From: Paguma larvata | Taxonomy: Eukaryota > Chordata > Mammalia > Carnivora > Viverridae | DNA length: 64,000 nucleotides | Direction: 5' to 3' | NCBI GenBank assembly: GCA_030068075.1 | Contig: CM057839.1 | Span: 46,776,960 to 46,840,959 of the forward strand | Shown here: piece by piece, positions 1-10,271 of the stretch | How the letters are laid out: every line of letters starts with the position of its first letter | How positions within the stretch are numbered: the first letter of the stretch is position 1 | Notes under the pieces: model-generated | What the model saw: only the letters and a program-made list of their open reading frames with translations | What the model was told of the DNA's origin: nothing | Database searches by the model: none | Made by a program: the position numbers and the translations under genes

Positions 1-2403
1 CTAAGGATACTTTCTGCAGAATTACTAATCAATAATCATTTCACTTCTCTCTAAAATTACTCTCTTAAACAAATGTTAATCTAGCAGATCTAAGAGCACA
101 TGGTTATTTCACAAGTTTAATCTTTATCTTAATATACATTACATACACATTCTGTAATGACTACTGTAATACAGTGGCATTAGGCTATCAATGAGCTGTT
201 GAATGCAGGACAAGTCAAGTCAGTTCATATGAGATAGTGATCTTACGTTAATGATACCCCAAAACTACAAAGATAGATACTCATTAGTCTTGTGATATAT
301 TTAGTTCATATCCACTAATGGTGCCCATTGAAGAAATCATTGTTTTAGAAATTCATATTTCAGTATATTAATAGCGTTGTCTAATTTTATAAATTTAAAT
401 CTACTCTAAACTTTTGAAACTATATATAGCAAGATAGATTTTGGAAAATAGGGAAAAGTTCATAGTTAAGCCAAAATCCAAATCCTGAGAGAAAAAGACG
501 CAGATGTGGGATATAAATGAACCGTTGGTAGTAAGAGAAGGCACCAAATAAGCATGTAAATCTTTGCTATCTACATTGTACCAACATGTAAAATCTGAAA
601 CCACCCTAGTTAAAATCAGATAAACAATACGTACATTTTATTTGTAACATAACTAAGAAAATCCCAGAAAAATATATGGTAGTACACATATTTTCACTAT
701 ATTTATTATCTATAGTATGTATTGTCACTATTGGTTTATGGGCCCTCATATTCATTGGCTTTTATTACATTGTGCATTCTGAGCACATTTCAACTTGTTA
801 TATATCTGTTCCTTCTCAAATACGATACCCAAACATCCTTCTCTCTTGCTGTTGTTCTTGCTTTGTGTGTGTGCATGTGTCTCAATGTATATGTGTAGAC
901 TGTAGATAGGTATTTAATTTTTCTCTTCTAATAGATATATTTATATTTACTTATGCACATGTTTATATAAATACAGAGAGAATATATGTAAACAGATATA
1001 GATAATAGGTAGATGGATTGGAATGCATATTCATTCTCATACTGTGAGCCTATAAAGATCAAATTAACAGAGGATATAAAATATAACTTTATGCATTTCA
1101 AAAGTATTGTCCAAATACTTGCACTGAGAAAGCTTTTTGTTGTTGTTTTCTATCATATCATTTGCTTCAAAGGTAATTTCCAAAATATCCAGAAAATAAT
1201 TTTGTGCTCAAAGGGATTCCAAGAAATCTGTTTCAACACTTAAATTGGTTTTAGAGATATATATGCTCACTCAGCCACTCGTCAATTACATTCAATGTAT
1301 TTGCATTATAGCTTAAAAGAGTATTTGAATTCTTTCTGATTTATGCTGCATGACCAGTCAGAAAGCTAACAACTGTGTTATATGGGAGAATTGAGTTGCA
1401 AGTTGTCTCCTTTTTTAAAACCAGGTCTGGATACAGTGCAGCCGTTGTTCCCACTTTTCCTCACCAAGTCAGAGAGGTAACTTTAGTGATGGAATTGAGA
1501 GTGCATATGAAAATCCATCATAAAAATAGAATATTATATGATAGAATATGTATATAACAAAATTATACAATTTTAATTAATATGGTGTTATATACAATAC
1601 TGTTATACATGTATATATAACTTTTGTATGTATACGTACATATATATAAATCATAAAATCAACCAAATACTCATGCTATGTTAAAATCAACCGAATAGTC
1701 TATGCTATGTTAAGTTTTTGTTTCAACTAAGATAAATATATACCAATCCAACACCAAATGAAGCTCTATGGCTAGGGAAAATATCCACTCCTACTGCATT
1801 CAGATGTTTTTGCCTAACAGTTGGTTATGGATCACATTTAAATAATATTCAGTTATAAGAATTATTTTATTTTATCATTGACAAGTTCATCAAAACTTAT
1901 TAAGTTTGACGTGCTAATTAGTAAAAATAAGGGCAAAAACAAACAAACAAAATCTGACATAAAACCATGATTAAATTTATGCAGAGGGAAAATCCATTAA
2001 CATCTTTCAAATCTGATTGCTAATGATGTACAATTATAGCATCAGATATCATCCATTTTATGTACTTAAAGCACTTAGCTGGGAAAATACCTTAGGAAGT
2101 TAGAATGATACCATAAGCTTTTGTACGAGTCGAGAAACTGTTTCCAAAGAAATTTCTTCCTATATAAGAAGTTATTGGACAAGTGGGTTAAAAAAGTAAC
2201 TTGGAATTTTTTTCTCCAATGTGTGCAGTAGATGCCTTTTATGTTTGTTTCTCTTGAGAGTTTAAGAAAACAGAAATGATAAATAAATTAAGAGAGCAAC
2301 TGAAGAGATAGTAGTAACACACAAGAGCTGTTAGGAATATCACAGATGTGGTGAAAGTAGAAAGCAATTATGTTCAAACGTCACAGTTTAGAAGGCCATT
2401 CTT
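1..2403. other. Unassigned AT-rich sequence
   Basis: No gene or recognisable repeat is visible. Short open frames on both strands have no domain, splice context or codon bias and look like chance. Runs of TATA/TACATA around 1,600-1,650 are low-complexity. This is probably intergenic or intronic sequence. Confidence 0.6.
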
Positions 2404-2696
2404 ATTTATTTATATATAAATAAATACATATAATAAATATAATAAAAATATAATATAATATGATAAATATATTTAATATATAAAATACATAATATTATAT
2501 ATATATATATAAATTGAGAGAGACAGAGAGCATGGGAGTGGGGAAGGGGGCAGAGAGAGAGAGAGAGAGAAAGATAGAGAGCATCCCAAGCAGGCTCCAC
2601 CTTCAGTGTAGAGACTGATCCTATTATACCCTGATCATGACCAGAGCCAAAATCAAAATATGGACGTTCAAAAGACTAAGCAACTCAGGTACTCCG
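2404..2696 (-). mobile_element. Felid tRNA-derived SINE, minus strand, AT-expanded tail
   Basis: Reverse-complement SINE. The GA-rich body (2,515-2,582), the motif CCCAAGCAGGCTCCA and the degenerate head ending near ACTCAGGTACTCC are all visible. The tail side (2,404-2,512) is not a simple oligo-T. It is over 100 bp of TATA/AATA repeats, so the original A-tail has expanded or been replaced by a microsatellite. The head is poorly conserved, which suggests an older copy. Confidence 0.8.
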
Positions 2697-2699
2697 TAT

Positions 2700-2760
2700 T
2701 GTTATCTTTAGTGCCTCCCATGTGATAGACACTTTACAGAAATAATTTAATGTTTCACAT
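2700..2760 (-). repeat. Possible MIR fragment
   Basis: A short stretch resembles the end of a MIR read in reverse (table-like words: 'gtgcctcccatgtgatagac', 'actttacagaaataa'). It is short and diverged, so the call is weak. Confidence 0.35.
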
Positions 2761-2782
2761 ATGTGTGTATCACACATATGTA

Positions 2783-2806
2783 TGTATATATATATATATA
2801 TATATG
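2783..2806. repeat. (TA)n microsatellite
   Basis: Alternating TA run flanked by near-mirror ATGTGTGTATCACACATATG words. The whole 2,758-2,812 block can fold on itself. Confidence 0.85.
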
Positions 2807-3100
2807 TATACATATTCAAATATTTAATTGAACATATGAAGGTTTTGAGCTACTTCATAGTTTTGCAAATTTGGCATACAGTTATGAAACTTTAATAATT
2901 TGGTAGCAAATTTCAAATCCCATTTACAACCCCATGCTTTCTCATAAGGCTTTTGTCACTTATAATTCCTTGTCAAAATAACTTTGTAGAATTAACTCTT
3001 ATATTTTACTATTATTGTATCCAAAATACAATATGCATGGAGTTGATATAAAATATTGTGAACTGTGAATTTCAGAGTCAATATTTTTTTAAGAAATCTC

Positions 3101-3307
3101 TTTTTAAATGTTTATTTTATTTATTTTGAGAGAGAGAGAAAGAAGGGGGTGGAGGAGGGCAGAGAGTGAGGGAGAGAGAGAATCCCAGCAGGCTCCATGC
3201 TGTCAGTGCAAAGGTCATATGGGGCTAGATCTCACGAACCATGAGATCATAACCAGAGCCAAAATAAAGAGCCAGACGCTAACCAACTGAGCCCCCCAGA
3301 CACCTCC
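3101..3307 (-). mobile_element. Felid SINE, minus strand
   Basis: Starts with the T-rich tail (tgtttattttatttattttg), then a GA-rich body and a CCCAGCAGGCTCCATGCTGTC block. It ends with a degraded tRNA head (AACCAACTGAGCCCCCCAGACACC). Internal promoter boxes are mutated, so it is unlikely to be transcribable. Confidence 0.9.
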
Positions 3308-4330
3308 AAAACAATCTGTCTCACTCTGGTTCGAGAAATCCTTGTACATACTTATGTTATCAATCCTCTACAGCTTTTTAAACAACTCATATATAGATTG
3401 GAGTGAGACTAACTGATAGATTTTTCTTTTTCTCTTAACACTTTACACTCATGATACTAGGGTCCAAGACTATATGTCTATGGACGCTCAAAATCTATCA
3501 AATGACTTGGTGGTTACTCAATATGTACTGTTTAAAGAAATTATACAACTCAGCAGTTGTCAGGCTTGGCTGAAAGTAGAACAAGTCTGATCGTCAGCTG
3601 ACCTGGTGTGATGTGGACTGCAATTAATAATAATTTTCAAATTAATGAATGTATGAGTCACTTTCATTTAGTTAGAAATTTTATTGTGATAACTACAATA
3701 GCAAAAAGTTGATGATTATCTGAATAATGAATTGAACAGTGATTCTGTCATAGTTCAATTGGAGAGAAATTGAAACACTTAATTGTAATTGACCTGTATG
3801 TATAAGAAACCAAGACTGTATGACACTGTGAACCTTGATAAGAAAATATGAGCCTGAGAAGAGTTTTTACAAAAGGAGATATATCTGCACAGATAATTCT
3901 AGTATATAGAATTAGGAAAACAGAGTGAACTCAAATTTCTTATTCTAAAAAACAGTGACCACTCCTAAAATTGTGTCTTACCCATGTTAGGTAGTTAATA
4001 AATCAATTTATCTTTTACTTAAATTAATCTATTAAGAATGTCTCTCAATTCCTGTTTTACTGTGATTGAAGCCATCTCTTTTATTTATAAAAGTGCTGAT
4101 CCTATAGGCATGGAAGATCCCACACACACTGATAGAAAAACAGAGTTCTATGGGAGTTCTGAGAACCTTTGTCAATCACTGCAATAGTTCTTAGAAAGTT
4201 AACCGTTGAGAGTATAATAATCTTGGCCTGAAAAGATGTGTGCAAGTGTGGGGCTGATATAGAAGTATATACTAATTTAATAAAATGGTTTTGTGTAGGA
4301 AGCTATTGTGGATATATATATATCGATTGG
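3308..4330. other. Unassigned AT-rich sequence
   Basis: No gene and no repeat that I can name. Composition is uniform and AT-rich. Confidence 0.55.
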
Positions 4331-4385
4331 ATATATACATGTGTGCGCGTGCGCGCGCGCGCACACACACACACATACACACACA
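4331..4385. repeat. Alternating purine-pyrimidine tract (TA/TG/CG/CA)
   Basis: About 55 bases alternate purine and pyrimidine without a break: TA steps, then TG, a CG-rich core (about 4,345-4,362), then a CA run. The core is nearly self-complementary (TGCGCGTGCGCGCGCGCGCA). Such tracts are the classic sequence for left-handed Z-DNA and can also form cruciforms. Unmethylated-looking CpGs at this density are unusual in otherwise CpG-poor sequence. The short open frames across it on both strands are artefacts. Confidence 0.9.
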
Positions 4386-4899
4386 ATCCTTTTACGAACA
4401 CAATAATTACTACAAATTGACCTGAGACATGATGGAAGAGGAACAGGAGTGTATAAAAACATTAAGATTATCAAAGGGTAAACCTATTATGATTAAGACA
4501 AAAATTGCTGTAACCTCACACTTTGAACTCTGTGAGGATAAAGGAAACTTGTTCACAGTACTTTATCGGGACACGATTTTTAAATAAAATTTTACTCATG
4601 TTGTTGGTTTAACAAACCAAAAAAGACAGAAACACAATTGGATGATATAACTGCATTGCTATTGCTTTTTTTTTGTGTGTGTGAATATGTGAAATATTCT
4701 TTCATGATCAGATTGAGTATGCATTATTTAAAATATTTCACAAAGCATCCAGGAAGAGAAACACTTCTTTGTATTTCCTCAGCATTCAGGATAAATCTCT
4801 ATCATCTATTGAATCCTCCCAAATTCATTACTTGTCTTGTTTTCCAGTTCTCCATATCCTGTCAACAGAATTCTACCAATGTCCCCTTTTATCTTCATA

Positions 4900-5775
4900 A
4901 ACCAAATTGATTGGCTACAAGGCATCTCAAAGTGACATACTCCAAAACTCATTCTTTTCCTTCAGACCTGTTACAAACACAATTTTGCAATATCAGTTTA
5001 TGTCCTCAAGATTAAGGACCTTGTATTCTTCCTATTTATTTATTTATTTATTTATTTATATTTAATAATACAGGAAATCCAATAAAATCTCAAATTCGTC
5101 ACCATCAACTATCAACTAGTTCAAGATACTATTTTCCTCTACCCCATAGATTATAAGGGCCTCCTGTCCATTTTTCCTGCTTCTACTCTTGCAATCCTGC
5201 TCTGTAGTCTCATCCTAGCAGCCACCATGATCCTGGTTAACGTTTATTCAAATCGTGTCACTTTATTTTTAACCTCAGGTCCCTCCACGCACCACGTGTC
5301 ACACAAGGTCCTAGAAAGTTTACTCCTTTCTTAATTCTCTAACTTTATCCCCTAGTCCTCGGCCTCCTTACTGTCTCTGAACACTTCAGAGACTTCAAGG
5401 CCTTTCTCTTATTTCCTTTTTCTGAAGTTTCAGCCTGGTTTCCTTCCTCAAATTCTTCAAATGTTTACTTGAATGCAATCCTCTCAATGAGACCCCATTT
5501 GACGGCCATTCTTAGAATTGTAACCACTCTCTTGAGCACACTCTATTATCTTTCTTCCTTTGTTTGTGTTTCCCCCTCCCCCCGCCCCAAGTACTTTATT
5601 ACTTTGTAACTTACTACATGATTTACTAATTTATTTGGGTTAATCTGGCTTGCTCCAGTTGAGAAGCCATGATTTTGGTTTTATTGTTTATTGTGTTCTC
5701 TGATAGATCCTCAGATAAATCCTGGAATATAGGCCCTTGGTGAAGACTGATTCAATAAATGAATGCATTTAAATA
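4900..5775 (+). mobile_element. Old LINE-2 (L2) 3' portion
   Basis: From about 4,915 the order of words follows the L2 ORF2 end and 3' UTR as I remember it: 'ggcatctcaaa...ccaaaactca', then 'cttctactcttgcaatcctgct' and 'agccaccatgatcctgg'. The 3' UTR follows ('ctcaatgagacccc', a CT-rich middle), ending at 'ttcaataaatgaatgca'. It is highly diverged and interrupted by a (TTTA)n run at 5,033-5,060, so no frame survives. This is one of the oldest repeats in the window. Confidence 0.7.
5033..5060. repeat. (TTTA)n microsatellite
   Basis: About seven TTTA units inside the L2 copy. Confidence 0.9.
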
Positions 5776-6040
5776 TATCCCTTAGTAACCTAGATCTTGA
5801 ACCATTCTTTTCAACCATGCCTCCGCTATAACAACTAGGTCATCAGATATCACCTTGAGACCGCATTACTTAGCTTTACCAAATGGATGTACCTAAGAAC
5901 CATGAGGCTACCTATAGACTTACCAGTGCCAATGGTTATGGGCAGCAGAGTATCAAGCATTTTTTCTTATGGGTTGATCATAATAATGTTTATTCCTATT
6001 ATAAGTCCTCTAAATTCATTTTGGAAACTAATTTTGATAT

Positions 6041-6262
6041 ATATATATTTTTTAGTGTTTATTTTTGAGAGAGAGAGAGACAGGGAGACAGAGAAAGAGT
6101 GAAGGAGGGGCAGAGAGAGAGGGAGACACAGAATCCAATGCAGGCTCCAGGCTCTGAGCCTTCAGCACAGAGCTCAATGCAGAGCTGGAACTCACGAACA
6201 GAGAAATCATGAGCTGAGTCAAAATCAGATGGTTAACCAACCGAGCCACCCGGGTGCCCCAG
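6041..6262 (-). mobile_element. Felid SINE, minus strand, with TSD
   Basis: A full-length reverse-complement copy runs from the oligo-T/TTTAGTGTTTATTTTTGAGAG tail to the CGAGCCACCCGGGTGCCCC head. An 11-bp target-site duplication, AATTTTGATAT, lies at 6,030-6,040 and 6,263-6,273. It forms a closely spaced inverted pair with the plus-strand SINE that starts 46 bp downstream. Confidence 0.96.
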
Positions 6263-6308
6263 AATTTTGATATTCTTGAGTGATATTTTGATAAAAACTG
6301 TGGGCAGA

Positions 6309-6530
6309 GCACCTGGGTGGCTCGGTTGGTTAAGTGTCTGACTTTAGCTCAGGTCATGATTATCAGGGCTCCATGAGTTCAAGCCCTGCATCAGGTTCTC
6401 TGCTATAAGCACAGAGCCTTGGAAACTGCTTCTGATCCTCAGTCCCCTCCCACTCTCTCTCTGTCCCTCCCCGGCTCAATCTTGCTTTCAAAAACGAATA
6501 AACACTATCTTTTTTACAAATTTAAAAAAC
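6309..6530 (+). mobile_element. Felid SINE, plus strand
   Basis: The head GCACCTGGGTGGCTCGGTTGG keeps a recognisable A box, followed by TCAGGTCATGATT and a CT-rich body ending in TCAAAAACGAATAAAC. A weak flanking duplication (aaaaactgtgg / aaaaacagtgg) fits retroposition. The B-box region is damaged. Confidence 0.95.
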
Positions 6531-7076
6531 AGTGGTGTAAAAAGACATAAAGGCTTTTATGCCTATTTCCAGGTTCAAACATAATGACTCTTTTTGAATA
6601 TTTTTAATTTGATATCTTAAATTTTTTTTCCAAAATTCTGCGAGAGAAATCTATTATCAACCCACAGTTTTCTTGCAACCTCTTCAAAATAGTGTGTATG
6701 ATAGATGGGATAAGGCACGCACTATTTGTTGCCTTGCTTCACTCTTTTGGAGATAAATAATGGCTTTTGCACAGCACTTCTAACTCATCTAATTCAGTCT
6801 GATTTGATACTTCCATTGGGAAGTATAGATCATTCTGAATTGATTGCTTTGGGAAGTCTCAACAGATATTTCATATTCAGTGGATTAACCTAAATAGCAG
6901 GCTGTGGTTTTTACATCTTGTTCTAAAGGCCGACTATTATTTGGACCCACTGCTGCCCTATTTACCAGAAGAATACAAAGCAGGATAATCTGTGAAAACA
7001 TAGGTGATCGGCCATACTTAGGAAAAGTTTGTAGATCTGGACATACACATCAATTTTAAAAGAAAACTAAAACCTG
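6531..7076. other. Unassigned sequence
   Basis: No gene or namable repeat. A run of mixed-composition single-copy-looking sequence lies between two SINEs. Confidence 0.5.
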
Positions 7077-7088
7077 TTAGGTAATTTT

Positions 7089-7309
7089 TTTAAATTTTTT
7101 TTAGCATTTTTATTTTATTTTTTGAGAGACATAGAGACAGAGTGTGAACAAGGGAAAGGCAGAGAGAAAGGGGGACACAGAATCCAAAGCAGGCTCCAGG
7201 CTCTGAGCCATCAGCACAGAGCCCGACGCGGGGCTCGAACTCACAGATGGTAAGATCATGACCCGAGCTGAAGTCGGCCGCTCAACCGACTGAGCCACCC
7301 AGGCGCCCC
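7089..7309 (-). mobile_element. Felid SINE, minus strand, with 12-bp TSD
   Basis: A well-preserved copy. The head reads as CGACTGAGCCACCCAGGCGCCCC in this orientation, and the CCCGACGCGGGGCTCGAACTC segment retains the B box and CpGs. The duplication TTAGGTAATTTT is at 7,077-7,088 and 7,310-7,321. Retained CpGs suggest a fairly young insertion. Confidence 0.97.
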
Positions 7310-7604
7310 TTAGGTAATTTTAATCTGCATCCTCAATGGGGATCATAGACATAAGGTAGAAGTGTAAACTTGAGAAAATAATTTTATGTTGTCTGGCTCA
7401 TTTTTACTTGATTTCCTCCACCTATCTCATGCTTCCCATCAGAGAAATGTCTGAAAAGTTAAAATCTGTCCATGTTTGATTAAGTAGACATAAATGGTAA
7501 TCCTAGGTCATGACCATTTAGCTGAAAAATCCAAGTCATATCATTGTATGGGATTTCTTAGAATAAAATTATTAGGCAGCCCATGGGGAGTTGTTCTCAT
7601 TTAT

Positions 7605-7818
7605 ATTCTTTTATTCAATGAGTATTTCTATATATGTACCACATGTCAGGCTTTGTATTAGACTTGCCTGATGAACAATAAAGTCAGAGTTCCTAATTTC
7701 AAAGAGTTTATCTTCTAAGTAGGAATAGAAATACTAATTCACTAATCAAATATACCGCAAAATAACAAACTGAAAAGGCTTTATAAGCAGGTTATTATGA
7801 TAGCCAAAAAAGTATACG

Positions 7819-7857
<39 letters not shown>

Positions 7858-7960
7858 TGCATTGATAGTATTGGTACCTGGTGCCTGGATTAGTTCTTAT
7901 AGAAGTTAAAGAAGCTCTCTCTGAGGAGGTAACAGATGTAGCCTGAGTTGATTTGTATTT
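7605..7960 (+). mobile_element. LINE-2 3' UTR fragment
   Basis: Words 'ttattcaatgagtatttc', 'gtaccacatgtcaggctttg' and 'gatgaacaataaagtcagag', then 'ctctctctgaggaggtaac', follow the L2 3' UTR (feed-forward order of the family). A (GT)n run at 7,820-7,853 sits inside it. Confidence 0.7.
7820..7853. repeat. (GT)n microsatellite
   Basis: About 16 uninterrupted GT units, ending in GTGGGTGTGC. Long enough to be length-variable. Confidence 0.97.
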
Positions 7961-8224
7961 TTAAATACATTTTACCCACTATTTGGGAATGGATGTTTGG
8001 GGGTCCAAGAGGGAAAACATGGAGAGAATTAAAGTCATCTTCACTAGTTGACTAGAAAACACATATACAGAGGGATAGGCATCCATTTTTGACTTACTGC
8101 AATACAGAAATATGACAGTAACAAGAGGAATTTACCACAATACAAACAGGAGGCCCCAAGAGACCAATACTAGCAAGTGTCAACAGATCCAGAAACTATT
8201 ATGAATGCTATACTTTGTAATTCA

Positions 8225-8350
8225 TCAACCTCTCACTACAATTTTATTGAATAGAAACTGTTTTCCTCATTTTATAAATAAGAACCTGTGGTGCAGCGAG
8301 GTTAAGCACTGGCAACTATACATCTAGTAAGTAACGCAGCATCAGTGTGG
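8225..8350 (-). mobile_element. MIR SINE fragment, minus strand
   Basis: Reads as a reverse MIR: 'ctcattttataaataagaa', 'gcagcgaggttaagcac', 'tacatctagtaagtaac' and 'cagacacctcatttctgagcc'. The core region is recognisable and both ends are ragged. Confidence 0.7.
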
Positions 8351-8524
8351 ACTCAGACACCTCATTTCTGAGCCTAAGTTGTTAATGACGGTAAATATCT
8401 GTGATTTTGCTATGATTTTAGGGGGAAACCAGCTAATTATAAGGTGCTGTGATCACACTTTGCTCATAGTGCACCCAATAGAATCATGGAGTCGTCTGGT
8501 CCAGGTCCTGAGTCTTTGCTGCAT

Positions 8525-10271
8525 ATTTTAATTCTAAAGTTGAAATGGAGAGGAAAAAGACCCAGTTTAGCCAACTCGAGAGTGAAAGAGAAGAACAAAG
8601 TCAGAAGACTGACAATATTTCAAGAATTACTATAGAGCTACAGTAAGTGATCCAGTGTGATATTGGCAAAAGAACAAATAGATCAATGAAATGCAATAAA
8701 GAGCCCAGAAACAGATTTCCAGAAATACAGACAACTGATCTTTGACAAAGGAGCAAAAGCAATACCATGGAGCAAAGATAAACTTTTCACAAATGGTGCT
8801 GGAACAACTAGATACCCACATGCAAAACATGAATCTAAACACAGACCTTATGGTGATATCCTTTTAGACACATGAAAAAGGCTCAATCTACTAAAAAAAA
8901 CATCAAGCCTGGATTCAATAAAATTACACTTCTCTGCAAAAGACAATGTGAAGAAAATGAAAAGGTAAGTCAGAGATATGGAGGAAATATCTGCAAAATA
9001 CGTGTCTAACAAAGGACTAGTATAACATATACAAAGATCTTTTAAAACTCAATTAGAAAATGAGCAAGTTGATTAAAATATGGGTCAAAAACCTTAACAG
9101 ACATCTTATCAAAGAGAATATACAAACGGCAAATAAGCTTAACATCTTATCTCATCAGACAATTCCAAATTAAAATAACAACTACCTCTACAGACCTATC
9201 AGAAGCGTCAAAATCTGGAATTGATGACACCAAATGCTGGCAAGGATGTGGAGCAGCAGGAAGTCCCATTCTTGCTGGATTTCTGGTAGGTGTGCAAACG
9301 GTCAATGTCACTTTGTAAGAGAGTCTGATAGTTTTTATACACCTAAATATATGCTTACCATATGATCTAGCAATTATGCTCTTGGAATTTACCCGAGTTG
9401 AAATTTACTCCACACAAAAACTTGAACATGAGTGCTTATAGGGACTTTATTCATAATTGTCAAAACTTGGAAACGACCAAAGATGTCCTTCAGTAGGTAA
9501 CTGGATAAAATTTGGTGCATCCAGACCATGAAAGATTACTCAGCACCGAACAGGTAGAAGCTATGAAGTCATGAAAAGATGGAGAAAGCTTAAATGCATA
9601 TTAAAAAGTGAAAGAAGCCAATCTGAAAAAAAACCCCTACACACTGCATGATTCCAAACATGGCATTCTGGGAAAAGCAAATGTATGGGTACAATAAAAA
9701 GATCAGTGGTCGCCAGAGATTAACAGGAGGGAATCCAGAGAATTTTACATATTTTTACAAATATTCAATGTGAGAGCCACCTGGGTGGCTCAGTCGGTTG
9801 AGCAGCCGACTTCAGCTCAGGTCATGATCTCACGGTCTGTGGGTTCGAGCCCCGTGTCGGGCTCTGTGCTGATGGCTCAGAGCCTGGAGCCTGCTTCAGA
9901 TTCTGTGTCTGCCTCTCTCTCTCTCTCTGCCTTTCCCCTGTTCAAGCTCTGTCTCTCAAAAATAAATAAACATTAAAAAAATTTAAAAAAATGAATATTC
10001 AATGTGATACTACAATGGTACATCTATGTCACTATACCTGTGTCCACTCCCATGGGATATACAACACCAAGAGTGCTCCCTAATCAAACTATGGAGAGCT
10101 GGGTGACAATCATGTGTCAATGCAGGTTCACTGATTATACAAATGTAGCACTTTTGTGCTGGGTGTCAGTAAGGAAAGCTCTACCTACTTGGGGCCCCAG
10201 GGTGTGTGTGGGAAGATTCTGGACTCTTGGCTCAGTTTCAGTGTGACCTAAGACTACTCTAAAAAAAAAAA
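8525..10271 (+). mobile_element. Old L1 (L1M-type): end of ORF2 and 3' UTR, split by a SINE
   Basis: The order of segments follows the L1 ORF2 C-terminus. First come 'aagaagaacaaagtcagaag' and 'attactatagagctacagtaa', then 'caactgatctttgacaaagg', 'caaatggtgctggaacaact' and 'gctggcaaggatgtggagca'. The 3' UTR follows ('ctgcatgattccaaacatgg', 'aagatcagtggtcgccagag') and ends in an A-run at 10,259-10,271. Stops and indels are frequent, so no protein is made. The 5' part is missing, as in most L1 copies. A felid SINE (9,774-9,993) interrupts the 3' UTR. That places the L1 well before the felid SINE expansion. Confidence 0.88.
9774..9993 (+). mobile_element. Felid SINE inside L1 3' UTR
   Basis: The head CCACCTGGGTGGCTCAGTCGG holds an intact A-box word, and GGTTCGAGCCCC an intact B box. 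The body is CT-rich with a TCAAAAATAAATAAACATT tail. The duplication AATATTCAATGTGA lies at 9,760-9,773 and 9,994-10,007. The open frame running through it is a SINE artefact. Confidence 0.97.

Noticed and set aside
2515..2582. GA-rich tract as an independent purine repeat
   Set aside because: It is the GA/CT body of the minus-strand SINE, as in most GA runs here. The exception is 60,564-60,600.
9770..9976. Repeated short protein with 'WVAQSVEQ...' start, also near 7,110, 14,718, 26,168 and 54,832
   Set aside because: It looks like a gene family because it recurs, but it is one reading frame of the felid SINE head and body. No start context or conservation beyond the SINE.
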